From Bacillus gaemokensis (GTDB taxonomy: Bacteria > Bacillota > Bacilli > Bacillales > Bacillaceae_G): a stretch of DNA of 64,000 bases. Each line of letters starts with the position of its first letter. Positions within the stretch are counted from its first letter, which is position 1. Shown here in pieces: positions 26,100 through 35,562 of the stretch. The translations under genes were made by a program, and so were the position numbers. The stretch spans positions 4,360 to 68,359 of the forward strand of contig NZ_LTAQ01000069.1 of the NCBI RefSeq assembly GCF_001590835.1. Reading direction: 5' to 3'. The notes under the pieces are model-generated. The model made no database searches. It had not been told where the DNA came from and was given only the letters and a program-made list of their open reading frames with translations.

Positions 26100-26189
26100 A
26101 ATTAAGCTTTTAAGTTGAGAAAAATATTTTTTGAAGGAAATTTTTTATAAAAATCGAAGCCGTAAATAGAAAAGAGAGGTGAAAATCAC

Positions 26190-26792
26190 TTGGTAAGATA
26201 TAAATATATTATGGGAATATTTTTTGCTTGCCTTCTATTTACGCTATTTTTATACCCATACTTACCTTATTATTTAGCAGTGCACTGGAATCAAAGTAAT
26301 GAAGCGAATGAATTTGCAGGGAAACAAGTAGTTGTATTATTTATTCCTTGTCTTATTATTTTTCTACATGGATTGATTTATATGGTCTCACAATATGTAT
26401 ATAAATTTAGTAAGGATGCCCACTCCATTGTAATGGGATTTGAAAAAAATGTATTTCTATTTTTACTGTATATTCATGCGCTTATTCTTTCTATTAATAT
26501 GGGAATAGGTATACCATTTCAAATGGGCCTTACGATAGGGATTAGTGCATTTCTTTTTATGATTAGTAAAGGATTTAAAAAAGGAAAAAAGGCAGAGGAG
26601 CCAGTTACATTACAGAAAATACGCTTATGTAGTCAACGAATTTTTCAAAGTATGGCGTGCATTGTATTGATTTCATTGTTTTTGAAGTTAGAGTGGGGCT
26701 TCTATCTATTAATTAGTGTAATTAGCTGTGGATCTATCGCTTTTATGTCTTATATTTTGTATTCATATATATTAGAAAACTATGAAACATAA
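26190..26792 (+). CDS. membrane protein with a DUF1648-like N-terminus
   Basis: 200 residues, about six hydrophobic helices. The first loop LPYYLAVHWNQSNEANEFAG matches the DUF1648 pattern (LPxxxxxHWxxxGxxxxF) found in SdpI-type immunity and other Firmicute membrane proteins. TTG start after AGAGAGGTG. Function unknown; by family it could be an immunity or signalling membrane protein, which is only a possibility. Confidence 0.65.
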   Translation: MVRYKYIMGIFFACLLFTLFLYPYLPYYLAVHWNQSNEANEFAGKQVVVLFIPCLIIFLHGLIYMVSQYVYKFSKDAHSIVMGFEKNVFLFLLYIHALILSINMGIGIPFQMGLTIGISAFLFMISKGFKKGKKAEEPVTLQKIRLCSQRIFQSMACIVLISLFLKLEWGFYLLISVISCGSIAFMSYILYSYILENYET

Positions 26793-26824
26793 AAGGAGTC
26801 TTCCGTTAAGAAGACTCCTTTTTA
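26790..26824. terminator. terminator, possibly shared by convergent genes
   Basis: Stem aaaaggagtcttc / gaagactcctttt, then TTATTT, lying between convergent genes. Confidence 0.85.
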
Positions 26825-26853
26825 TTTATCCCAATATTGATTAAAGTTTCACT

Positions 26854-27678
26854 TTATTTTGTAATAAATTGTTGTGTCCAGTAGTTTCCGCTTTCTACAT
26901 AACCAACACCGATGTGAGTGAAACCGCTATTTAAAATGTTTGCACGGTGACCTTCGCTGTTCATCCAAGCTTGTACAACCTCTTCTGGTGTACGTTGACC
27001 TTGTGCAATGTTTTCACCTGCAGATTTATAAGAAATACCAAACTTTTTCATCATATCGAATGGAGATCCGTATGTTGGGCTATTATGATCGAAGTAGTTA
27101 TTTTTTTGCATATCTTCAGATTTAGTGCGTGCAACCTTACTTAATTCGTTATCAACTTGTAATGCTGATAAACCTTGTTTTGTACGCTCAGCGTTTGTTA
27201 ATTCAACAACGCGTTGTTCAAATTCACTTAAAGAACCTTTTGTTTCTTCAGCAGGCTTATTTTCAGCTGGTTTTTGTGTTTCATTGTTATTATTATTGTT
27301 TTCAGCCGGTTTTTGTGCTTCTGGCTTCACAGTTTCTTTGTTTTCAGCTGGTTTTTGTTCTACAGGTTTAGTAGTTTCTGGTTTTGCAGTCTCTGGTGTA
27401 ACTACATTTTCAGCTGGTACGTTTGGTTGCTGACCAGGAACGAAGCAATCTTGTTGGAATTGTCCTTGATTCCATTGTGATAGAGAATCAATTCCCATAG
27501 ATTGTAAGTATGCTTGCAATTCTTGTTGGTTCATATGTTTCATAACAACTTTTGCTTGTTGAATATTTTGAACCTTAATTGCAGATGGTTGTACTGTTGC
27601 TGCTTGCGCATCTAGAGATGATACTCCTAGTGTAAGTGCAGTTGCTGCTGCGACAGATAATAAAACACGTTTTTTCAT
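26854..27678 (-). CDS. secreted CAP-domain (SCP/YkwD-like) protein
   Basis: 274 residues. Signal peptide (1-26, VSSLDAQAAT). A short N-terminal region has QELQAYLQSMGIDSLSQWNQ. A low-complexity spacer of KPAENKE/KPEAQKPAENNN type (~85-145) follows. The C-terminal CAP domain has LTNAERTKQGLSALQVDNEL, NYFDHNSPTYGSPFDMMKKF, GENIAQGQRTPEEVVQAWMN and GHRANILNSGFTHIGVGY. The CAP His/Glu residues are present. Extracellular; proposed roles in this family include cell-wall or lipid binding, none proven here. The spacer is Lys/Pro/Glu-rich and probably variable in length. The start follows AGGGGGAAAC. Confidence 0.9.
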   Translation of the reverse strand: MKKRVLLSVAAATALTLGVSSLDAQAATVQPSAIKVQNIQQAKVVMKHMNQQELQAYLQSMGIDSLSQWNQGQFQQDCFVPGQQPNVPAENVVTPETAKPETTKPVEQKPAENKETVKPEAQKPAENNNNNNETQKPAENKPAEETKGSLSEFEQRVVELTNAERTKQGLSALQVDNELSKVARTKSEDMQKNNYFDHNSPTYGSPFDMMKKFGISYKSAGENIAQGQRTPEEVVQAWMNSEGHRANILNSGFTHIGVGYVESGNYWTQQFITK

Positions 27679-28136
27679 GATGTGTTTCCCCCTATATAAA
27701 AGTTTTGAACTGTTGTTACACAGATTAATTTTTTGACAGCCTGTCTGACTGACAAATTCATCGTAGCATACAAACTACTGAAAAAAAGATGGAAAAAAAT
27801 TCATAGACTTTAAAATTTCCTATTTTATCCTAGATTAAAATAAGAGGTAAAATGGGAGAAAACTAGATTACAAAAGGAATTTTCAGCATTTTCTGCCTTG
27901 CGCATAGAGGGGTGTTTTTGGATTATATTACCTTTTAAGGAGACTGAGAAACCTATTAAATCAAGGGTTTCTATATTTTACTCAGGAATATAATGGATGT
28001 TTTTTAACAGAACTGTAATCTTTTTGTTGTTCTTTTTTATTAGAAAGTAACATATTTTTAATCTTGTAGCGGATAAAAAAGCGGCTATCTCTTTACATAG
28101 AAGAAAGAGATAGCCGTTTTCACATTGTTACATATA
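27679..28136. other. non-coding region between the CAP gene and glcF
   Basis: 458 bp. Holds the CAP gene promoter region, two small inverted repeats (gacagcctgtc near 27735; agaaacc / gggtttct near 27947-27975) and the glcF terminator. No gene seen. Confidence 0.6.
28074..28121. terminator. bidirectional terminator after glcF
   Basis: Stem cggctatctctt / aagagatagccg with T run on the minus strand (AAAAAA on plus) and TTTT on plus. Confidence 0.85.
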
Positions 28137-29465
28137 TTACGATTTGAATTCAATTGCTTCTAATAATAAATCTACAATATGGATTCCTCTCATTTTATGA
28201 GAGAGATGTTCGCGCTCAATACCAAGTTTCATTTGGAGTAAGCAACCTGGATTTGCAGTAACAATGGTTGTTGCATCTGTTTCATGAATACGTTCCATTT
28301 TGTAATCTAAAAACCCCATAGATAATTCTGAGTGAACGATATTATAAATACCTGCAGAACCGCAGCAACGATCTGCTTCTTTCATCTCACGATATGTTAC
28401 ACCTTGAATTGCTTGTAGTAACATACGTGGTTGAGAGGAGGTCCGCATCACATTACGTAAATGGCAAGAGTCTTGATACGTAATAATTTGTGGAGGAAGG
28501 CGTAAATCAGTTCGTTTATGGAAATTTAATTCCACTAAAATAGCGGTAATATCTTTTATTTTTGCGACAAATTGCTTTGCACGTTCGACCCATTTTGGAT
28601 CATCTTTTAATAAATAGCTATAATCTACAAGATAGGCCCCGCATCCCCCGGCGTTTGTAATAATATAATCAATTTTTAAATTCTCAAAGGCTTGGATATT
28701 TCGTTTTGCCAGTTCTTTTGCACCGCTCTTTTCACCAGCGTGACCATGCAGTGCCCCGCAGCAACTTTGCTCTTTCGGAATGACAATGTCACAGCCGGCA
28801 AGTTGAAGGAGCTTCATGGTAGCGTTGTTTGTCTCTAAAAACATTGTATCCATCAAACAACCGGTAAAGAAAGCAACTTGTTTTTTCTTTGTTGTTTCAG
28901 CTGATAAAAATTCTGGGCGCTTTTTCATTTCTTTCATCTTAGGTACTTTTGGTAAGACAAGATCCATTGTTGCAATGGTTTCTGGAAACAACTTCATAAT
29001 GCCTGTTTTGTGTGTTAACATTTGTAAACCAGAGCGTTGATAGAAGCCGATAAGTCCTGTTAATGTTCGCATACGATTTTGATGAGGAAATAAGCCTTCA
29101 AATACAATTTTACGAACAACTTTAACTGGCATAGAGAATTTTTTGTTTTGATTTATAATATCTCGTGCTTCTTCTAATAAATGTCCATAGTTTACTCCAG
29201 ATGGACAAACGGGTTCACAAGCGCGGCAACCAAGGCAAACATTTAATGTATTTTCAACATCTTCATCCGGTTCAATTAGGCCATCGACGACTCCTTTCAT
29301 TAGTGCGATACGACCACGTGGGGAGTGAGATTCTTTATACCCAGATTGAATATAAGTAGGACAAGTTGGTAAGCAAAAGCCACATCGCATGCAGTTTAGT
29401 AATTCATCTTCATCAAGACGTTCTTTAAATTCCTTTTGAATCCGTTCTTTATTTAATGTTGTCAT
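28137..29465 (-). CDS. glcF: glycolate oxidase iron-sulfur subunit GlcF
   Basis: 442 residues. Two N-terminal 4Fe-4S sites: CMRCGFCLPTCPTY (residues ~21-34) and CLGCRACEPVCPSG (~72-85). Two CCG domains follow, FFTGCLMDTMF ... EQSCCGALHGHAG and TYQDSCHLRNVM ... DRCCGSAG. Partner of GlcD in membrane-associated oxidation of glycolate (or D-lactate) to the keto acid. Overlaps glcD by 4 nt (ATGA), so translation is coupled. Confidence 0.9.
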   Translation of the reverse strand: MTTLNKERIQKEFKERLDEDELLNCMRCGFCLPTCPTYIQSGYKESHSPRGRIALMKGVVDGLIEPDEDVENTLNVCLGCRACEPVCPSGVNYGHLLEEARDIINQNKKFSMPVKVVRKIVFEGLFPHQNRMRTLTGLIGFYQRSGLQMLTHKTGIMKLFPETIATMDLVLPKVPKMKEMKKRPEFLSAETTKKKQVAFFTGCLMDTMFLETNNATMKLLQLAGCDIVIPKEQSCCGALHGHAGEKSGAKELAKRNIQAFENLKIDYIITNAGGCGAYLVDYSYLLKDDPKWVERAKQFVAKIKDITAILVELNFHKRTDLRLPPQIITYQDSCHLRNVMRTSSQPRMLLQAIQGVTYREMKEADRCCGSAGIYNIVHSELSMGFLDYKMERIHETDATTIVTANPGCLLQMKLGIEREHLSHKMRGIHIVDLLLEAIEFKS

Positions 29466-30874
29466 CGCTTTACCACCACTCTTTTACGAGAGTCTTTAGC
29501 AAACATTTTTCCAGGATTCATAATGTTATGTGGATCGAAAGCATGCTTAATGCCTTGCATAGCAGCGATGCCTTCCTTACCTAATTTTAGTTCTAAATAA
29601 GGGGCCTTCATGGCACCCACACCATGTTCGCCTGTAATTGTACCGCCGAGTTCAATGGCCTTTTTAAAGATATCTGCAAAGGCTTGCTCAGCACGATGCA
29701 TTTCATCTGCATTACGAGCATCTGTCATACATGTTGGGTGTAAGTTTCCGTCACCAGCATGCCCGAATGTACAAATAGGAATATCATATTTCTTTGCAAT
29801 CGCATTAATTGCCTCAACCATCGGAGCAATTTGAGAACGAGGGACGGTTGCATCCTCTAGAATTGTTGTAGGTTTAAGTCGTGCTAATGCAGAGAGGGCG
29901 CTACGACGGGCTGTACGAAGTGCATCTGCTTCAGCTTCATCTTTTGCGACGCGAACATCAACGGCATGCATAGAACGACAAACAGTAGCCATTTTTTCAA
30001 TATCACGATTCACAACTTCCGGAGGACCATCTTGTTCGATGAGGAGAATCGCCTTAACGTCAGTAGGTAAACCGATTTGTGCAAATGCTTCTACCACTTC
30101 AATTGTTGGTTGATCTAAAAACTCAAGAGTCGCTGGAATAATTTTATTTGCAATAATTGCTGATACAGCGCGAGCGGCTTCATTGATGTCTTGATATAAT
30201 GCGAGCATTGTTTTCTTTGTCTCAGGCATTGGAACCAGTTTTAAAATCGCTTCTGTAACGACCCCAAGTGTCCCTTCAGATCCAATAAATAAACGAGTTA
30301 AATCATAACCAGCTACATCTTTGGCTAATTTACCACCAGTGCGAATGATATCGCCATTTGGTAAGACAATCTCAAGCCCCATAACATAGTCACGAGTTAC
30401 ACCGTATTTTAAACCACGTAAGCCACCGGAATTTTCATTGATATTACCACCGATTGTAGAAATTTTCATTGAGCTTGGGTCTGGTGGATAAAATAGCCCT
30501 TTTTCTTCTACTGCTTTAATAATATCAAGTGTAATTACACCAGCTTGCACAGTAATTGTTAAATTTTCTTCATCTATTTCTAAAATACGATTCATATGGC
30601 GGAAGATAAGAACAACTCCGCCTTCAAGTGGACATGTTCCCGCGCAAAGGTTTGTTCCAGAACCACGAACGTACACAGGAACTTTGTGAGCATTACATAC
30701 TTTTAATACTTCAGCTACTTCGTTTGTATTACGTGGTGCGACAACTGCATCGGGCATCGCTTGGAAGTTTGGAGTTGCATCGTAACTATACGTTAAACGT
30801 CCCATGTTGGACGTATCTACATTATCTTGACCAACAATCGATACGAATGAATTAATAATACGCTGTTCTAACAT
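29462..30874 (-). CDS. glcD: glycolate oxidase FAD subunit GlcD
   Basis: 470 residues. FAD-binding PCMH domain: VYVRGSGTNLCAGTCPLEGG, DPSSMKISTIGGNINENSGG and GLKYGVTRDYVMGLEIVLPN. The C-terminal FAD-oxidase domain ends with GTITGEHGVGAMKAPYLELK and HAFDPHNIMNPGKMF. Oxidises glycolate or a related 2-hydroxy acid. Start at 30874 after GAGGGGG. The divergent-looking neighbour cdaR lies upstream on the same strand. Confidence 0.9.
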   Translation of the reverse strand: MLEQRIINSFVSIVGQDNVDTSNMGRLTYSYDATPNFQAMPDAVVAPRNTNEVAEVLKVCNAHKVPVYVRGSGTNLCAGTCPLEGGVVLIFRHMNRILEIDEENLTITVQAGVITLDIIKAVEEKGLFYPPDPSSMKISTIGGNINENSGGLRGLKYGVTRDYVMGLEIVLPNGDIIRTGGKLAKDVAGYDLTRLFIGSEGTLGVVTEAILKLVPMPETKKTMLALYQDINEAARAVSAIIANKIIPATLEFLDQPTIEVVEAFAQIGLPTDVKAILLIEQDGPPEVVNRDIEKMATVCRSMHAVDVRVAKDEAEADALRTARRSALSALARLKPTTILEDATVPRSQIAPMVEAINAIAKKYDIPICTFGHAGDGNLHPTCMTDARNADEMHRAEQAFADIFKKAIELGGTITGEHGVGAMKAPYLELKLGKEGIAAMQGIKHAFDPHNIMNPGKMFAKDSRKRVVVKR

Positions 30875-31016
30875 TAGAAATCCCCCTCAAACTGTTAACT
30901 TGTTTCTTTTATACGTGTATGGATGATAGAAAATAGCAATAGAAACGTTGTAACAGTGTTTTCATTATAATCATAAAAAAGTAAGGGAGGTCTTTCTATG
31001 TGTGATTAGCTGAAGA

Positions 31017-32132
31017 TTAATTTGTTTTAACATCTTTTTTTGTATGATTATCTAATAAAAGAAGAGCGAAGTATAAAATAATCAAATCTTTAAAGTGCTT
31101 TGGATCAAGCCCTGTGTATTCTTCAATTTTTTTAAGTCTATAATGCAATGTATTAATATGAATATGTAACATTTCAGCGGTTTGTTTATAGGATTGATTA
31201 TGATCTATAAACAAGCGCAGTGTTTGCATGAGCTCTGTTACGGATAATAAGCTATAAATGGTACGCTGGAGAAATTCTTCGCGAGTTCCAGCGGTAATAT
31301 CTTGTAAACACATTTCTAAACGTAAATCTTCATTAAATATAATACCTTTCGTTTCAAAGGCTACAGAAAGAGCGCGTAACGCTTGTTCATATGATACATG
31401 CATCTCGTTTGGCATGACGGTTTTTCCAATACCAATGTATAGTGTAATAGGAAATAGAGCCTCACAATCTTGCTTTACTCGTTTTAAAAATTGGAAAGTT
31501 CGTTGCTTTGTTTCTGTTGTTGTAAATAAAATGAAACGGTCATTTCCCCAGCGGACAAATAGTTCATCTTTAGCCAACAAATTACGAATATGTTGCCAAA
31601 TTTTACGCTGTAGCATCGTATCGTCCTGATCGAATGAAAATAAAATGAGCTGTTTTTTCTTATATAAATCGATGCCGAGTGTTTTTGCACGGTCCAGAAA
31701 ACCAGGAGACCAATCGTTACTTTGTAGCCAATCAAAAACAAATGCTTCATATGAACGCTGTTCAAGTTCCAGTTGTTCTAAAAAATAATTTTCATGGATT
31801 AATAATTCGGTCATTTTTCGTAATATTTCCCCGTACTGTGAAATGTTTTCGGGCTCTCCTGTTATACCGATGACCCCGATTACTTCATCATGAAAAAGGA
31901 GTGGAAGATTCATGCCGGCTTTTACTCCTTGTAAATGCTGTTCATTTTCTTTCGATATAATGACAGTTTTCTTTTGCTTTGCACAGCGAAGGGCTCCTTC
32001 ATGAAATTGGCCGATTCGGACTGCATCTGTACTTGCAATAATGGTACCTTGTATATCTATAATAATAATGTTCTCGGTAATTAGTCTTCGAACTTCACGG
32101 ACAATTTTATTTGCTAAATCAGGGAAAAGCAT
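31017..32132 (-). CDS. CdaR-family transcriptional regulator (sugar diacid/glycolate type)
   Basis: 371 residues. N-terminal putative sugar-diacid recognition domain (LANKIVREVRRLITENIIII ... GMNLPLLFHDEVIGVIGITG), a central GGDEF-like/CdaR region, and a C-terminal PucR-type helix-turn-helix (TLRLFIDHNQSYKQTAEMLH, HINTLHYRLKKIEEYTGLDP). It lies directly upstream of glcDF and probably activates it in response to a hydroxy acid; this is inferred from position. ATG 32132 has AGAGGTG at the right distance; an in-frame GTG at 32141 is less likely. Confidence 0.82.
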   Translation of the reverse strand: MLFPDLANKIVREVRRLITENIIIIDIQGTIIASTDAVRIGQFHEGALRCAKQKKTVIISKENEQHLQGVKAGMNLPLLFHDEVIGVIGITGEPENISQYGEILRKMTELLIHENYFLEQLELEQRSYEAFVFDWLQSNDWSPGFLDRAKTLGIDLYKKKQLILFSFDQDDTMLQRKIWQHIRNLLAKDELFVRWGNDRFILFTTTETKQRTFQFLKRVKQDCEALFPITLYIGIGKTVMPNEMHVSYEQALRALSVAFETKGIIFNEDLRLEMCLQDITAGTREEFLQRTIYSLLSVTELMQTLRLFIDHNQSYKQTAEMLHIHINTLHYRLKKIEEYTGLDPKHFKDLIILYFALLLLDNHTKKDVKTN

Positions 32133-32267
32133 AATTTGCACACCTCTATTTCTATTTGTTGTACATTATATATGTAGTTTTGATAAGAGAGAAGATTTCA
32201 CACTTTCCTCACAAATATTTGCTATTTTACAATTATAACGAAATCATTCGAAGATGGAGGGAAACTT

Positions 32268-33239
32268 TTGAGAAAATGTTTGTTTCTGCTTTGTTGTGTC
32301 TTTCTGTTAGCAGGGTGTCAGAGAGAGTCATATACATCGATTGCCAAAAATAAAAGTGTAATTATAACAACAAATATCAAGGAAGGGAGTATTAGCTTTA
32401 TTGATAGAGAGTTGAAAAAGACATTGGCAACATGGAATTTAAAAGAACCAATCACAGGGATTACGATGCTTCCAGGTGGAGAGGATATGCTCGTATATGG
32501 TAAGCAGCTTGAATATGTATATATTTACTCTCTCTCAGAAGGAAAACAAATAAAAAAATGGAAAACAGGGAAAGGAATTGCAAATATTGTCGTATCAAAT
32601 GATAAAAAACAATTGTTTGTTGCAGATCAGAATGAGCAAAAGATTCGCTTCCTTACAACAAACGGTGAAGAGGTAGGCAGTGTATCAGTAGGAAAAGGCC
32701 CGCTCACAATGGTACAACATAATCAGCAATTACATGTATTGAATTTTTACGATACACAGTTATCTACGATTGATTTAGAGAAAAAGAAAATCGTACATTC
32801 ATTTATGGTGCCACCAGCTTCAACAGGAGCAATGGTAAGTGCTGATGGGAAGGAAATATGGATTGGTGGACATGGGGATGGAACGCAAGTGAATGAGAAA
32901 GTATTAGTCTATTCGTTAGAGAATGGGGAGATGATTCGTTCTTTACACGCCCCATTTATGCCAGTTAGTATTGCAGGAGATGAAGAGTTTATGTATGCCT
33001 TAAGCCATGGATCAAATATGCTCAGAAAATTTGATGTACGTACTTATCAAGAAGTAGGAGAGATTGAAGTAGGATCTAATCCATTTGCTTTTTTGAAAAA
33101 TGGAAAAGAAGGGTATATTGCTAGTTATGATAGTGATGAAGTATATGTAATTGATATACAGGAAATGAAAGTAAAACAAACGATTACAGTTGGAAAGGGG
33201 CCATTTCAACTTGTGCAGCGAGAAGGGAGAGGAAAATGA
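32268..33239 (+). CDS. beta-propeller (YncE-like) lipoprotein
   Basis: 323 residues. Lipoprotein signal LFLLCCVFLLAGC (lipid on Cys ~17). The mature protein is built of repeated ~42-residue blades with GKGP/VGKG motifs (WKTGKGIANIVVSNDKKQLF; SVSVGKGPLTMVQHNQQLHV; TITVGKGPFQLVQ), typical of YncE/NHL-type seven-bladed propellers. TTG start after GGAGGG. Its stop overlaps the response regulator start (ATGA), so it is translated together with a two-component system. This suggests a sensory accessory role on the outside of the membrane, but no ligand is known. Confidence 0.8.
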   Translation: MRKCLFLLCCVFLLAGCQRESYTSIAKNKSVIITTNIKEGSISFIDRELKKTLATWNLKEPITGITMLPGGEDMLVYGKQLEYVYIYSLSEGKQIKKWKTGKGIANIVVSNDKKQLFVADQNEQKIRFLTTNGEEVGSVSVGKGPLTMVQHNQQLHVLNFYDTQLSTIDLEKKKIVHSFMVPPASTGAMVSADGKEIWIGGHGDGTQVNEKVLVYSLENGEMIRSLHAPFMPVSIAGDEEFMYALSHGSNMLRKFDVRTYQEVGEIEVGSNPFAFLKNGKEGYIASYDSDEVYVIDIQEMKVKQTITVGKGPFQLVQREGRGK

Positions 33240-33907
33240 GCAAACATAAAGTGTTACTTGTAGATGATGAAAGTGATATGAGACAGCTTGTCGGCATGTA
33301 TTTAGATAACTTTGGATATGAGTGGGGAGAAGCGGAAAATGGAAAAGACGCTCTTTATATGCTAGAAACAACTCATTATGATTTTGTTATTTTAGATATT
33401 ATGATGCCGGAGATGGATGGAATGTCGGTTTGTAAAGAAATCCGAAAAACATCAGATGTTCCGATTATTTTTTTAACAGCAAAAGGAGAAGAATGGAATC
33501 GTGTGAATGGCTTGCGAATTGGAGCGGATGATTATATTGTGAAGCCATTTAGTCCTGGAGAGCTCATCGCTCGTATGGAAGCAGTATTAAGGCGATACAC
33601 GAAACGTGAACAGCAAGAAGAAATTCAATTTGGTCCAATCGTAATTAATGAAAAAAGTAGGCGGGTTGAGACGGACGGTGAGCCTATTTCACTTACTGTA
33701 AAAGAGTTCGATTTACTTCATTTTCTTTGCGGGCATAATGGACAAGTGTTTAGTCGGGAGCAATTACTTGAGAAAGTATGGGGATACGATTATGCAGGAA
33801 GTACAAGAACGGTAGATACACATGTGAAAACGATGCGTATAAAACTTGGGGAAAGTGGGAACTACATTCAAACTGTTTGGGGTGTAGGCTATAAATTTGA
33901 GGTGTAA
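33236..33907 (+). CDS. OmpR/PhoB-family response regulator
   Basis: 223 residues. Receiver domain with the acidic pair LVDDESD, phospho-acceptor Asp in FVILDIMMPEMDG (~56), Thr in FLTAKGEE and Lys in DDYIVKPFSPGE. C-terminal winged helix: LTVKEFDLLHFLCGHNGQVF, VWGYDYAGSTRTVDTHVKTM, VWGVGYKFEV. Overlaps the lipoprotein gene by 4 nt and is followed directly by its kinase. Confidence 0.93.
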   Translation: MSKHKVLLVDDESDMRQLVGMYLDNFGYEWGEAENGKDALYMLETTHYDFVILDIMMPEMDGMSVCKEIRKTSDVPIIFLTAKGEEWNRVNGLRIGADDYIVKPFSPGELIARMEAVLRRYTKREQQEEIQFGPIVINEKSRRVETDGEPISLTVKEFDLLHFLCGHNGQVFSREQLLEKVWGYDYAGSTRTVDTHVKTMRIKLGESGNYIQTVWGVGYKFEV

Positions 33908-33908
33908 T

Positions 33909-35309
33909 ATGTTAACAATGGTACAAAAGCTTTGGCTTACAGTAGTATGTGCGGTGTGTGTGACAGTTTCGTTTCTTTATTTTGTTTCCTTATATTCATA
34001 TGAAAAGTTATATGTGCAAAATATTGAAGATTCATTAATAATGGAAGGAAAGCGGCTTGTCTCACAATATAATAAGCATGAAGGTGGATTAGCGTTTGAG
34101 GAAAAAGTACAGGCGTTTGATCGTATTTCGAGTGCAGATATACTTTTTGTGAGCAACCCTCGTGATTTAAGTGCGTGTCTACCTTTTGATGTGCACTATC
34201 ATTCACTTATCAGTGAGAATGATAGGCAAACATTGTTAGAGGGAAAGACGGTTACCAAGATTGGATATGAAGAACATTTCGGGCGTAATATTATGGGAGT
34301 TGTCATTCCTGTTTTAGAAGAGAAGAAATTAGTTGGGATTGTGTACTCATATATTCCATTAAAGAGTATTAAAGATTTAATATACGATATGGGACTTATT
34401 TTAGCACCATTAGCTTTCATTATAATTTTACTTACAATATGGATTGGTAGAAAAATTATTATTACGATCACAAAGCCTCTTTCACAGATGGAAAGAGTTG
34501 CGAATCATATGGCAACAGGAGATTTTTCTGAGCGTATTACGATTTCATCGGAAGATGAAATCGGTCGTTTAGGAAAAGCTTTTAATAAAATGGCTAGTTC
34601 ATTGGAAATGGAAGATGCAAAACGTAAGGAGTTTTTAGCGAATGTTTCACATGAACTACGGACTCCGCTTAGCTATATTAAAGGGTATAGTGAAGCGATT
34701 CTAGACGGTGTGGCAAAGGGACAACAACAATCAAAATTCACACAGCTTATCCATAAAGAAGCCGGTCGTATGCAAAGGCTCGTGCACGATTTATTAGATT
34801 TAGCGCAGTTGGAAGGGGATCATTTTCCCTTGAAAAAACAACCGATTGTATTTTCTCAGCTTATTGAGGATGTATTAGAAACATATGAATTGAAATTTAC
34901 AGAAAAACAGCTGTATATTTTAAAGAATCTGGATCCTGATATTATTGCAATGATCGATGAGGATCGGATGCAACAAGTGATTCATAATTTGTTAGACAAT
35001 GCCATTCGGTATACGAATCAAAAGGGTAGCATTGTTATACAACTGCAGAAAAAAGAAAAACATTGTGAATTGAAAATAATAGATACAGGAATCGGGATTG
35101 ATGCTGAGCATTTAGAACAGCTTGGTGAAAGGTTTTACCGAGTGGATAAAGCAAGGAGCCGTCAGCATGGCGGGACTGGTTTAGGTCTTGCGATTGTAAA
35201 GCAAATTGTACATATCCATGATGGAGAGTTGCGAGTTGAAAGTGTAAAAGGAAAGGGAACAACAGTTATAATAAAATTAAAGGTAAATGATGAAGAAAGT
35301 ATGTTTTAG
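33909..35309 (+). CDS. membrane sensor histidine kinase
   Basis: About 466 residues. Two membrane helices (~6-30 and ~160-180) bracket an extracellular sensor of ~130 residues. HAMP region (~180-235, TKPLSQMERVANHMATGDFS). HisKA with FLANVSHELRTPLSYIKGYS. HATPase with N box NLLDNAIRYT, G1 DTGIGI and G2 GGTGLGLAIVKQI. Starts one base after the regulator stop (ATG 33909, with gaggtg just before). Works with the preceding regulator and probably the lipoprotein. Confidence 0.92.
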   Translation: MLTMVQKLWLTVVCAVCVTVSFLYFVSLYSYEKLYVQNIEDSLIMEGKRLVSQYNKHEGGLAFEEKVQAFDRISSADILFVSNPRDLSACLPFDVHYHSLISENDRQTLLEGKTVTKIGYEEHFGRNIMGVVIPVLEEKKLVGIVYSYIPLKSIKDLIYDMGLILAPLAFIIILLTIWIGRKIIITITKPLSQMERVANHMATGDFSERITISSEDEIGRLGKAFNKMASSLEMEDAKRKEFLANVSHELRTPLSYIKGYSEAILDGVAKGQQQSKFTQLIHKEAGRMQRLVHDLLDLAQLEGDHFPLKKQPIVFSQLIEDVLETYELKFTEKQLYILKNLDPDIIAMIDEDRMQQVIHNLLDNAIRYTNQKGSIVIQLQKKEKHCELKIIDTGIGIDAEHLEQLGERFYRVDKARSRQHGGTGLGLAIVKQIVHIHDGELRVESVKGKGTTVIIKLKVNDEESMF

Positions 35310-35329
35310 TTTAAAGCATACTTTTTTGA
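35296..35329 (+). terminator. terminator of the lipoprotein-kinase operon
   Basis: Stem aaagtatg / catacttt (35296-35303 / 35317-35324) then TTT; the left arm is inside the last codons of the kinase gene. Confidence 0.7.
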
Positions 35330-35365
35330 TTATGTAACTAGCCATTATGAATAGAGAAAAGGAAT

Positions 35366-35432
35366 TATATGGTTAAAAAACCTAGTTACAGGATCATTAA
35401 TGGAGAAAATAACCATTAATTCCCTCCATATA
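35366..35432 (+). other. nested inverted repeats between the kinase gene and lutR
   Basis: Outer arms ttatatgg / ccatataa and inner arms ttaatgg / ccattaa (35398-35404 / 35414-35420). AT-rich. Could be a terminator or protein site. No poly-T follows the outer arm. Confidence 0.35.
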
Positions 35433-35562
35433 ACAAAAAATTGAAGATTTTATGAACAAAATATTTGTACTTCTTACTAATTCGTTCTAAAATAGTTATG
35501 GATGCTATTATGTTCTTATAAATCGTTGTAATTGTTGTTTGGATGATACTGAGGTGATTTAA

